A stretch of 5,813 nt of DNA from Planctomycetota bacterium. Lineage in GTDB: Bacteria > Planctomycetota > SZUA-567. Shown piece by piece: positions 1 through 5,813 of the stretch. The stretch lies in NCBI GenBank assembly GCA_020860865.1, contig JAJBTL010000180.1, positions 1 through 5,813 of the forward strand, given 5' to 3'. The notes beneath the pieces were generated by a model that was not told where the DNA came from, did not search any database, and saw nothing but the letters and a program-made list of their open reading frames with translations. Both the position numbers and the translations under genes were made by a program. Each line of letters begins with the position of its first letter. The stretch's first letter is position 1.

Positions 1-1491
1 GGCGCGGGTATCCCGGAAGCGCTTCGTCGTGTCGGACGGGCGCGGCTGGGCGGCGGTGGATGTCCCGCCGGCGGCGGCGGGCGCCGCAGGGGCGGCCGGC
101 GGAGGCTCGGGCATTTCGGTACTGATGACGATGTTGTCGCTTTTCGGCATTTCGGCCAGGTTCTCCTGGGTCGACGTCTTGCCCCGGAGCATGAGCCTGG
201 TGGTGTCGGTGACGCGCCGCCGGGGATCGTCCAGCTTCGGCGTCGGGAGGCGGCGGGTCGGCGTCTCCGCCGGCTTTTTTCCCTCTTCCTTTTCCGTCAC
301 CGGAGGGGGCGGCGGGGTGGCGCTTTTCGTCTCGCCCAGCCGCAGCACTTGGGTTGAATGCCGTTTCACTTCCGTATCCCTGGCCGTGCCGAATTCGTCC
401 AGCATGGCGATATAGGCGTCCGCTTCCGGAATCGCTCCGGAACCGCCGCAGGAAAAGTCGAGCACGCCCTGACGGAGGACGTCTATCATCTGCAGGAGCG
501 CGTCGAAGGTTTGCGAGTCAAGGCCGAGGGAGCGGCCGATATTGTTTTCGACCTCCGATTCCATCCGGTGGCTGAGCCGTTCCAGATCGACCAGGTTCAT
601 GAAACCGGAATTGCCCTTGAAGGAATGGAGGCAGCGGAGCGCCTCCTGGATGGCGTCGTTCCCGGAGTCGGGATGCTGTTCGGCCTGGAGAAGCGACTGC
701 TCTATTTGTTCCAGGAGTTCATTGGCTTCGATGACGTATTTGGCGGCGAATTCGTTCGTGTTGGCGGTGGTCTCGCGGCGGGCGAGGTCGCGGGTCTTGA
801 TGACCCTGGCGGTGTCGGATGAACGCCGCCGGGACCGGGTGTCCTTCTGGGAGACGCTGGTTTTGCTCTTCCCCGACGGCACCTTGTCCGAGACCGTCTG
901 GGATTTGTCCTTGCCCGGTTTTTCCGCCTCGGCCTTGTCCGATTGTTCAATCGATTCCGTCAGGCGGTCCACCGTGGCCATGTCGACCACCTGGGTGGCG
1001 TCCGGTCCGACATCGTCGGTTTTCCCGGCGTCGGGCGCGTCGCTGAGATTAATCGTCATCACGCCGGTCGGACGGGAGCCGTGGGATTTCATCTGTTTCG
1101 TCGCCAGGACGATTTCGCCGATGAGGGCGTCGATGCCGAGTTCGTTGCCGTCCTGGTCGACGCTTTCGCCGCCGGCCGAGAAAATGGCCCGGAGTAAGTC
1201 GACGGTTCGGCAGAGGAGGGCGATGTCGTTCCCCGGAATTATCCGGTCGGGAACCTTCCGGTATTGTTCGAGGAGGGTTTCCGCCTCGTGGGTGAGGCGG
1301 GCGATATCGTGGAGGCCGACAAACCCCGCGCTCCCCTTAATCGAGTGGAAGTGGCGGAAGACCCGGTTGACGATCTCGGTGCGTTCGTCCACATCGTCAA
1401 TCCGCGGGTACTCCACCAGCGACGGCTCGATGTCGTCCAGGAGGTCGGAGGCCTCGGCGATGAAGCTCTGCAGGAGTTCTTCTGAAATCAT
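1..1491 (-). CDS. cheA: CheA-type chemotaxis histidine kinase with two tandem Hpt domains, N-terminal 497 residues (3' end cut by window)
   Basis: The reading frame opens at ATG 1491-1489, has an in-frame TAA four codons upstream, and stays open to position 1. Hpt domain 1 begins at the N-terminus (MISEELLQSFIAEASDLL) and carries the phospho-acceptor motif HSIKGSAGF with His49 and Lys52. A further helix (ALIGEIVLA) lies near residues 122-130. A charged Lys/Ser/Thr/Arg-rich linker covers about residues 150-245. Hpt domain 2 spans about 246-365 and carries HSFKGNSGF with His289 and Lys292. A Pro/Ala-rich linker then runs to the window edge. In CheA, autophosphorylation of the Hpt histidine by the kinase core feeds phosphate to CheY-like regulators in the cytoplasm. 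The two domains align along their length, including the final helix, which suggests module duplication. No P3, P4 or P5 domain is visible, so a kinase-less Hpt protein remains possible. The Shine-Dalgarno sequence is weak (AGTGGA). The first Hpt sits at the extreme N-terminus, as in CheA proteins. Confidence 0.85.
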   Translation of the reverse strand, partial: MISEELLQSFIAEASDLLDDIEPSLVEYPRIDDVDERTEIVNRVFRHFHSIKGSAGFVGLHDIARLTHEAETLLEQYRKVPDRIIPGNDIALLCRTVDLLRAIFSAGGESVDQDGNELGIDALIGEIVLATKQMKSHGSRPTGVMTINLSDAPDAGKTDDVGPDATQVVDMATVDRLTESIEQSDKAEAEKPGKDKSQTVSDKVPSGKSKTSVSQKDTRSRRRSSDTARVIKTRDLARRETTANTNEFAAKYVIEANELLEQIEQSLLQAEQHPDSGNDAIQEALRCLHSFKGNSGFMNLVDLERLSHRMESEVENNIGRSLGLDSQTFDALLQMIDVLRQGVLDFSCGGSGAIPEADAYIAMLDEFGTARDTEVKRHSTQVLRLGETKSATPPPPPVTEKEEGKKPAETPTRRLPTPKLDDPRRRVTDTTRLMLRGKTSTQENLAEMPKSDNIVISTEMPEPPPAAPAAPAAAGGTSTAAQPRPSDTTKRFRDTRA

Positions 1492-1516
1492 GCGTCCACT
1501 TTATCCGATATACAGG

Positions 1517-1526
1517 CGTTTAAACG
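1517..1526. repeat. Perfect 10-bp palindrome CGTTTAAACG in the kinase leader
   Basis: CGTTTAAACG is its own reverse complement and lies 26-35 bp upstream of the kinase start codon, inside the predicted leader. It is AT-centred within GC-rich surroundings. It could be a small operator for a dimeric regulator, but a single 10-bp palindrome can arise by chance and no second copy was seen nearby. Confidence 0.25.
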
Positions 1527-1571
1527 GTACACTGGCGGGAGCCTGACCCTCCCATACAAGTCCAAAGGTAC

Positions 1572-1600
1572 ATGTTAGCCCGGAAGATTCCTAGTGTCAA
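1572..1600 (-). promoter_or_regulatory. Predicted sigma-70-type promoter of the Hpt kinase gene
   Basis: Read on the minus strand, a perfect -35 box TTGACA (1600-1595) is followed by a 17-bp spacer and a -10 box TAACAT (1577-1572; four of six consensus bases). The predicted transcription start is near 1565, giving a leader of about 74 nt before the ATG at 1491. An A-tract (AAAAAA, around 1623-1628) lies about 23 bp upstream of the -35 box and could act as a distal UP element. The box match and spacing are seen directly; promoter activity is inferred. Confidence 0.6.
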
Positions 1601-1670
1601 GGACTTGCACCTCGGGTGAATCTTTTTTAGGAATTCTCTCCCCGACCAGGAACAACCTGGGGCAAGCCGT

Positions 1671-1690
1671 CCGGTCCGGGCCGGTCCGGG
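1671..1690. repeat. Tandem duplication of the decamer CCGGTCCGGG
   Basis: Two exact adjacent copies of CCGGTCCGGG occupy 1671-1680 and 1681-1690 in the intergenic region, upstream of both predicted promoters. The unit is about one helical turn long, so proteins bound to both copies would sit on the same DNA face. It may equally be a simple replication-slippage duplication. No function can be assigned. Confidence 0.6.
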
Positions 1691-1745
1691 CGGAGGGCGT
1701 GGCGCGGGAGTTACAGTTGGTGCAACGTTATAGGCTGTCCCTCCC

Positions 1746-1770
1746 CGCGAAAAATTATCACGCGAAAAAT
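1746..1770. repeat. Direct repeat CGCGAAAAAT, two copies 15 bp apart
   Basis: CGCGAAAAAT occurs exactly at 1746-1755 and 1761-1770, with similar AT-rich tails (TATCA and ATTAG). A related A-run (GGTGAAAAAAAAAT) follows at 1777-1790. Within this GC-rich region the block forms a distinct AT-rich segment just upstream of the candidate promoter of the large gene. It could be an activator site or a bent A-tract region; the repeat is seen directly and the role is inferred. Confidence 0.5.
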
Positions 1771-1779
1771 ATTAGCGGT

Positions 1780-1806
1780 GAAAAAAAAATCGTTATCGGC
1801 CGATAG
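1780..1806 (+). promoter_or_regulatory. Candidate sigma-28 (FliA-like) promoter overlapping a 12-bp palindrome
   Basis: GCCGATAG at 1799-1806 matches seven of eight bases of the sigma-28 -10 consensus GCCGATAA. GAAA at 1780-1783 sits at the canonical 15-bp distance where TAAA is expected. The -10 lies within the perfect palindrome TATCGGCCGATA (1794-1805). As a result the minus strand carries an exact GCCGATAA (1800-1793), but no -35 match was found on that side. A start near 1813 would give a leader of about 65 nt for the large gene. Sigma-28 promoters commonly drive motility and chemotaxis genes, which fits the neighbouring kinase. The -35 is imperfect, so this is tentative. Confidence 0.35.
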
Positions 1807-1835
1807 ATACCTGAGACACCGTCAATTGGTTCCAG

Positions 1836-1863
1836 GGTGTTGCCGCACGGGTGCGGAAACACC
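1836..1863 (+). promoter_or_regulatory. Strong imperfect hairpin in the leader of the large gene, just upstream of its RBS
   Basis: GGTGTT (1836-1841) pairs with AACACC (1858-1863). After one G-A mismatch, CCGCA (1843-1847) pairs with TGCGG (1852-1856), closing a CGGG tetraloop. The stem therefore has 11 pairs and ends four bases before the Shine-Dalgarno sequence. No T-run follows, so it is not an intrinsic terminator. It may stabilise the mRNA or modulate ribosome access. Confidence 0.5.
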
Positions 1864-1867
1864 GGCC

Positions 1868-1873
1868 AGGAGG
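1868..1873 (+). promoter_or_regulatory. Strong Shine-Dalgarno AGGAGG for the large acidic protein gene
   Basis: A full AGGAGG lies five bases before ATG 1879. It fixes the start of the large gene and contrasts with the weak site in front of the divergent kinase gene, suggesting efficient translation of the scaffold-like protein. Confidence 0.85.
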
Positions 1874-1878
1874 AAAAC

Positions 1879-4800
1879 ATGACTAGCGCCGAACAGTTCG
1901 TCAACGACAACCTTGAACGCGGGCACAGCCTCGAGGACATTCGCCTCCTCGCCGAAGACTGCGAACAACCGCTGGCCGAAGAGATACGCGCCGTCGTCGC
2001 GGCCAGGGAATGCGCCCGCCGCCGCGCGGAACGCCTCGCCGTCAGCGAACAGTCCGAAGCCTCGGAAGTGGCCTGCGAGACCGCCATGTACCACGCGGTG
2101 TCGGCCGGCGAGGAAGCGGTTTTTCTCATTGGACCCGGTGAAGAGACGGAGACCGCGACGGACGGCATCGATTTCGACCTCATGCAGGGCGGTTCCGCCC
2201 CGGACGTCGCGCCTGTCCTCGAGGAGGAGTCCATCGCCGACATCGTCATTGGTGAAACCGACGGTTCTGACATCATCCACGCCGCCGATGCCGGCGCCCG
2301 CGCCATGGCGGAAGAGGAGGAGGCCGGTATCTGGAGCCGCCTCTGGACGAGGGTGGCTGGCGGACCGGTTCCGTCCGTGGCCCCGTCGGTGCGGATGCCG
2401 GTTGCTTCGGCCATGGAACCTTCCCGCTCCCCTGAAACGTCTCTTCATGAAGACGACCCCGCCATGGCGTCCGAACCCATGATGGATGCCGAAGAGCCTG
2501 TCATGTTCGCCGTGGACGATCCCGCCGAATCCAACGATGCCGCCATCCCCGACTTCAATCCGGCTGAAGCCGCCGCTTCCGAACCGGATGCGACGCCGCT
2601 CCCCGACCCCGCCACTGAAATGGCGACGGTTGTTTCCGAACCCGCCGGCGAACCGGAAGCGGTGGAGGAAGAACAGCCCGTCTGTGAAAACAGGGTGGAC
2701 GAACCCGTCGCCGGCGAAACCGGCTCCGCCGAAGCCATGATGAATGACGCCATGTCCGAAGCGGTATCCGTTATGGCCGAGTCGGAAGAGCATGTATCCG
2801 AACCCGACGCGGTTGACGAAGAACCCATACACGATATGCATACAGCCACCGCCGCGCCGGTCGAACCGGAAGCCGCGTCGGCAACCGCAGAGCCGGTTGA
2901 AGAAATGACGGAGGAACTGGTGCAGGAAATGGTGGATGAACAAACTGAAGAGCCGGTGCGGGCACTGGCGGAAGAACTGGTTAAAGAAGCGGAACCTGTC
3001 GGGAACGATGTCGAAGTCGGTTCCGAAATGAGTTCCGACTATCTTCCCGGTTCCGTCGTCCTGTTCGACGACAAATCCGATGCTGATGGAGTTCCCGAGG
3101 AAGACAATCTTTCCGAAATCGCCCAGTCCGACGCGGCGGAAGAACTCCAGGAATCGCCCCAGGCTGAAGACCTGACTGCCATCCAGGAAGAAGCCACTGA
3201 CGCGGTAACGGATGCGGTCCGTGAAGAATCGGCGGAAATCGCCCTCGAAGCACTGACCCAATCCATCGTGACGGAAGCTCCGGAAACGGGTAGCGATTCT
3301 TCGCTCGAACCCGTTGGGGAAACGGAACCGGTTTCGGCAGTGGTTCCGGAAGCGGATGCGGAAGTGGAAACAGCCGGTGCCACTCCGTACGTGGAGGAGG
3401 TCATTGATCACTCCGTCGATGGAGCCGATGCGGCTGTGACTGAAGCGTCGGACGAACCGGTCGCCGAAGAAGGTGAAGAACAGGCCGAATCCCTCGCGGA
3501 AATTCCGGCCGTCAGCGAAGATGTCGCAGAAGTCGCCGAAGTCGCCGATACGGCGGAAACGGCAGAGACGCCCGAAAGTGCCGACGCGGCCGAAACGGCC
3601 GAGGAAAGCAAGGTCTCCCGGCGGGAACGTCGTCGCCAGGAGCGGGCGGAAAAGAAACGGAAGCGGAAACAAGCCAAGGCCGACAAGGCCGTCCTTCCGG
3701 AAATCGTCCTTACCCGTTCCGAAGGCACCGAAACGTTGACGCCGGTCGCCGAATCCGAATCCGAATCCGAATCCGGCGAGTTCGCCGCCGCTGTCGACGA
3801 ATCGGAAAGTTTTGTTAACAATGCCGCCGATCCGGTCACCATTGCGGAAAACGCCTACAGCCAGGACGAAGCCGTCCCGGCCGCCGGCGCCGCTGTCACC
3901 GACGCAATCGACGGCGCCGACGCCGCACCCGAACAGCCCCGGATGAGCCGTCCGATGAGCCTGGTCACGCCGAACGACGTGTTCGAGGATGCCGATTCCG
4001 CCTCCTTCGTCACCCTGTTCGCCGCCGCCATGGCCGACATGGAAGGCCCGCAACTGTCCATCGTCACGCCGGACGCATCGGACCGCGGGGAGGAAAGCGC
4101 CGCCACCGACGACGAAGCCGAGAGCATGGACAGCGATGTCGCTTCCACCTACTCGGGTGACGATCATTATATGATTATTGCCAACGGCGGCGTTCACCAG
4201 GACGAAATTTCCGCTCTCCATCTGGTTGACACCGATGCGGCCGACGCGGCGGAATGCCCCGTTGCCGAAACCGGCGAGGCGGTTCTCGAATTGACCGATA
4301 CGTCGGACGACTCCGCCGAGTCGGAAGAAATGGTCGAATCGGCCAGCGCCGATGACACGGTCGACGGCGGCGCCAACGTCATTCTCTTCCGGGAGAACTT
4401 TCCCTTCCTCGCCCAAAGCGATGACGACGATGGAGATGACAACGACGGCAATGCCATGCGTGACAGCGGTCCGGTCCTGCACCTCCTTCCTCCGGTCGAG
4501 GAAGCTGCCGGCGACGACAGCGCCCCGGCCGAGGCGGGCATCAAGGCCATCGCCATGGCCGAGCGGCCGCTTCTCGAAAATACCATGTCGCCGGCGGGAG
4601 AACCGTCTTTCCCGGCCGCGCTTGCCCACGTCGCTCCACTGGGCGATCACCTGACCGCCGAGTCCCGGGCCGGCATTCTCCTGGCCATGTACGGTACCGG
4701 CACGGTTGACGATCTGGTGGAACCGGCGGACGCCATTCCCTCTTCGGACGGCACTGCCGAGGCGGACGGGGAACACGCCATCGTGTCGATGGAGCCGTTC

Positions 4801-5813
4801 CCGGACTATGCGCAACTTTTTGAACAGGAGCGGGATCTCCGGCGCGATCTGGAAGACGAATACCAGCTCCGGCTCGACGGTTTCGCCGCCCGACTCCTCG
4901 ATGTCCAGACCGCCGGCGGCCAAACCGAGGAAAAACTCCGGAACGCCAAGGCCGAACTCGACGCCCGCGCCGCCGTTCTCGAAGAGATGAAAAATCGTCT
5001 GGCCAAGGAAGAGGAGGCGAAGGCTGATCTCGCCCGCCGCCTCGAATGCGCCACCGCCGAAATGAACTCCCGCGAACGCGAACTGGATCGGGTCCGGGGT
5101 CTTCGCGACGAACACCAGCGCCTGTTCAACGAATTCGAGGATCTCCGGAAAGCCTACAATGAAGTCGTCAGCGACGTCATGCCGACGCTCCAGAACGAAC
5201 GGGACGATCTGGCCCTCACAGTCGAACGCCAGTGCGCGGAAGAGCGCCAGGTCAGGTCGCAACTCGGCGCCACCCGCCGCCGCCTGACCGTCGGCTACGG
5301 CCTTGGCGTCGCCGCCAGCCTGGTCCTGATTGCCCTGCCGGTCGCCAACTGGCTCAAGTCGTCCGAACGCGCCCGGGAGACGGCGGAAAGCGAACAGCTC
5401 CTCAGCGAGCTTCGCGACAACCTGCAAACCGAAGTCGAGCAGAACATCAGGGCGCAAAACGAAATTGTCGAACTGCAAAACAAGATTGGTTTGGCCCGGG
5501 CGCAGATAGTCGATCTCCAGTCCAAAAACCGGGAGCTGGCCCAGGTGAGAACCCGGGTGATGCAACCCGATTCCGACATCGCCGTCTTCCGCCCCGAATC
5601 CGCCGGTGGCGGGACGCCGACGCGGGCGTCGACAATGGCGCTTCAGGCCACGCCGCCCGCCGACGGCAGGCTCCATGTCAATGAAGTCCGCGATCCGGCC
5701 GGCAGCATCGAACAGGTGGTGGCGATGAACCGGGCGCGGAATCAGGGCGAAGACCAGGTCGCGGTCCGCCCGGCCGGCACCGGCCAGGCCGGCGGCCGGA
5801 TGCAGGTCAGCGC
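1879..5813 (+). CDS. Giant acidic single-pass membrane protein with coiled coils, N-terminal 1311 residues (3' end cut by window); family unknown
   Basis: The frame is open from ATG 1879 to the window edge, and the start is fixed by AGGAGG five bases upstream. I do not recognise the family. Residues 1-75 form a helical, Arg/Glu-rich module. An amphipathic stretch with Trp152 and Trp156 follows. About residues 160-970 are Glu/Asp/Ala/Pro/Ser-rich and probably disordered, interrupted by a basic patch at 578-603 (15 Lys/Arg in 26 residues). Residues 977-1135 are a charged heptad-like coiled coil ending in ATRRR. Residues 1138-1159 (GYGLGVAASLVLIALPVANW) are the only membrane helix; the preceding Arg cluster suggests a cytoplasmic N-terminus. 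Residues 1161-1229 form a second coiled coil, followed by a Gly/Ala/Pro-rich tail. There is no signal peptide or enzyme motif. The layout suggests a membrane-anchored scaffold. Divergence from the Hpt kinase gene suggests a link to chemosensory or surface-motility signalling, but this is inference. A FimV-like hub with inverted topology or a polar organiser are alternatives. Confidence 0.85.
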   Translation, partial: MTSAEQFVNDNLERGHSLEDIRLLAEDCEQPLAEEIRAVVAARECARRRAERLAVSEQSEASEVACETAMYHAVSAGEEAVFLIGPGEETETATDGIDFDLMQGGSAPDVAPVLEEESIADIVIGETDGSDIIHAADAGARAMAEEEEAGIWSRLWTRVAGGPVPSVAPSVRMPVASAMEPSRSPETSLHEDDPAMASEPMMDAEEPVMFAVDDPAESNDAAIPDFNPAEAAASEPDATPLPDPATEMATVVSEPAGEPEAVEEEQPVCENRVDEPVAGETGSAEAMMNDAMSEAVSVMAESEEHVSEPDAVDEEPIHDMHTATAAPVEPEAASATAEPVEEMTEELVQEMVDEQTEEPVRALAEELVKEAEPVGNDVEVGSEMSSDYLPGSVVLFDDKSDADGVPEEDNLSEIAQSDAAEELQESPQAEDLTAIQEEATDAVTDAVREESAEIALEALTQSIVTEAPETGSDSSLEPVGETEPVSAVVPEADAEVETAGATPYVEEVIDHSVDGADAAVTEASDEPVAEEGEEQAESLAEIPAVSEDVAEVAEVADTAETAETPESADAAETAEESKVSRRERRRQERAEKKRKRKQAKADKAVLPEIVLTRSEGTETLTPVAESESESESGEFAAAVDESESFVNNAADPVTIAENAYSQDEAVPAAGAAVTDAIDGADAAPEQPRMSRPMSLVTPNDVFEDADSASFVTLFAAAMADMEGPQLSIVTPDASDRGEESAATDDEAESMDSDVASTYSGDDHYMIIANGGVHQDEISALHLVDTDAADAAECPVAETGEAVLELTDTSDDSAESEEMVESASADDTVDGGANVILFRENFPFLAQSDDDDGDDNDGNAMRDSGPVLHLLPPVEEAAGDDSAPAEAGIKAIAMAERPLLENTMSPAGEPSFPAALAHVAPLGDHLTAESRAGILLAMYGTGTVDDLVEPADAIPSSDGTAEADGEHAIVSMEPFPDYAQLFEQERDLRRDLEDEYQLRLDGFAARLLDVQTAGGQTEEKLRNAKAELDARAAVLEEMKNRLAKEEEAKADLARRLECATAEMNSRERELDRVRGLRDEHQRLFNEFEDLRKAYNEVVSDVMPTLQNERDDLALTVERQCAEERQVRSQLGATRRRLTVGYGLGVAASLVLIALPVANWLKSSERARETAESEQLLSELRDNLQTEVEQNIRAQNEIVELQNKIGLARAQIVDLQSKNRELAQVRTRVMQPDSDIAVFRPESAGGGTPTRASTMALQATPPADGRLHVNEVRDPAGSIEQVVAMNRARNQGEDQVAVRPAGTGQAGGRMQVS
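3523..3605 (+). repeat. Imperfect VAE/TAE triplet repeats within the acidic region
   Basis: Starting at residue 549 the protein reads VAEVAEVADTAETAETPE and continues with further Ala/Glu/Thr triplets up to residue 576. The DNA repeats GTCGCCGAA-like nonamers in frame with synonymous and conservative changes. It looks like a degenerating in-frame tandem expansion, located directly before the basic patch. It may form a charged helix or stay disordered. Confidence 0.6.
3610..3687 (+). other. Basic patch in the acidic protein (residues 578-603)
   Basis: Within a protein otherwise dominated by Glu and Asp, this segment holds 15 Lys/Arg in 26 residues, including SRRERRR and EKKRKRKQ. It could bind nucleic acid, acidic lipid or the protein's own acidic arms. 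Composition is seen directly; function is inferred. Confidence 0.6.
3751..3774 (+). repeat. In-frame hexanucleotide microsatellite (GAATCC)x4
   Basis: Four perfect GAATCC units encode Glu-Ser four times (residues 625-632). Copy-number change by slippage would add or remove Glu-Ser pairs without shifting the frame, so this is a length-variation site, not an on/off phase switch. The Ser residues in an acidic setting resemble casein-kinase-like phosphosites only superficially. Confidence 0.8.

Noticed and set aside
542..1546. A 334-codon plus-strand open frame across the kinase gene.
   Set aside because: It overlaps the clear Hpt-domain coding sequence on the other strand, has a Ser/Arg-rich composition typical of antisense frames and lacks recognisable motifs.
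1537..1553. GGGAG/CTCCC hairpin in the kinase leader.
   Set aside because: The stem is only five base pairs with a seven-base loop and has no supporting context.
1608..1629. A possible terminator-like CACC-TCG-GGTG stem followed by a T-run.
   Set aside because: The stem has only four pairs and no plus-strand gene ends upstream of it. The T-run is better read as an A-tract upstream of the kinase promoter.
1646..1660. Inverted repeat CCAGG-AACAA-CCTGG.
   Set aside because: Five base pairs is too short to support a specific operator or hairpin call in this GC-rich region.
1700..1715. A sigma-54-like TGGCGC-N5-TTACA sequence.
   Set aside because: The essential GC dinucleotide at -12 is replaced by AC and no enhancer site was recognised, so the match is too weak.
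1594..1806. A 70-codon plus-strand open frame in the intergenic region.
   Set aside because: It starts inside the predicted kinase promoter, has no Shine-Dalgarno sequence and runs across the repeats and A-tract, so chance is the better explanation.
1822..5676. A 1284-codon open frame on the minus strand opposite the large gene, rich in Phe, Gly and Arg.
   Set aside because: It is in exact antisense register with the plus-strand gene, and stays open because that gene does not use TTA, CTA or TCA codons, as expected from strong GC3 bias. Its low-complexity Phe/Gly/Arg sequence mirrors the acidic sense codons, and it has no convincing start context.

Overview
This is a GC-rich bacterial window holding two divergently transcribed genes, each cut by a window edge, separated by a 387-bp regulatory region. 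Codon third positions strongly favour G and C. One start has a strong AGGAGG ribosome binding site, and one product has a single membrane-spanning helix preceded by an Arg-rich stretch. Together these suggest a motile or pilus-bearing diderm. I cannot name the phylum; Planctomycetota/Lentisphaerota and Thermodesulfobacteriota are guesses only.

Positions 1-1491 (minus strand) encode the first 497 residues of a CheA-type histidine kinase with two tandem Hpt (histidine phosphotransfer) domains. The phospho-acceptor histidines are His49 and His289. Long charged and Pro/Ala-rich linkers separate the domains and carry a recurring Ser/Thr-Asp-Thr motif. The dimerisation, ATPase and CheW-like domains expected downstream lie outside the window, so the kinase core is inferred, not seen.

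Positions 1492-1878 are the shared intergenic region. A good sigma-70-type promoter (TTGACA, 17-bp spacer, TAACAT) points towards the kinase. On the plus-strand side there is a direct repeat of CGCGAAAAAT, an A-tract, and a palindrome containing a sigma-28-like -10 box. A strong imperfect hairpin ends just before the AGGAGG site of the large gene.

Positions 1879-5813 (plus strand) encode the first 1311 residues of a very large protein that I do not recognise as a known family. In order it has a short helical N-terminal module, about 800 residues of Glu/Asp/Ala/Pro-rich probably disordered sequence interrupted by one intense basic patch, a coiled coil, a single membrane helix (about residues 1138-1159), a second coiled coil, and a low-complexity tail running off the window. 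The predicted topology places the acidic region and first coiled coil in the cytoplasm.

The most interesting hypothesis is that the two genes form one signalling unit. The large protein would be a membrane-anchored scaffold, loosely reminiscent of FimV/TspA-like hub proteins of type IV pilus Chp systems but with inverted topology, and the multi-Hpt kinase would be its signalling partner. This rests on adjacency, architecture and the promoter motifs, not on homology that I can demonstrate.
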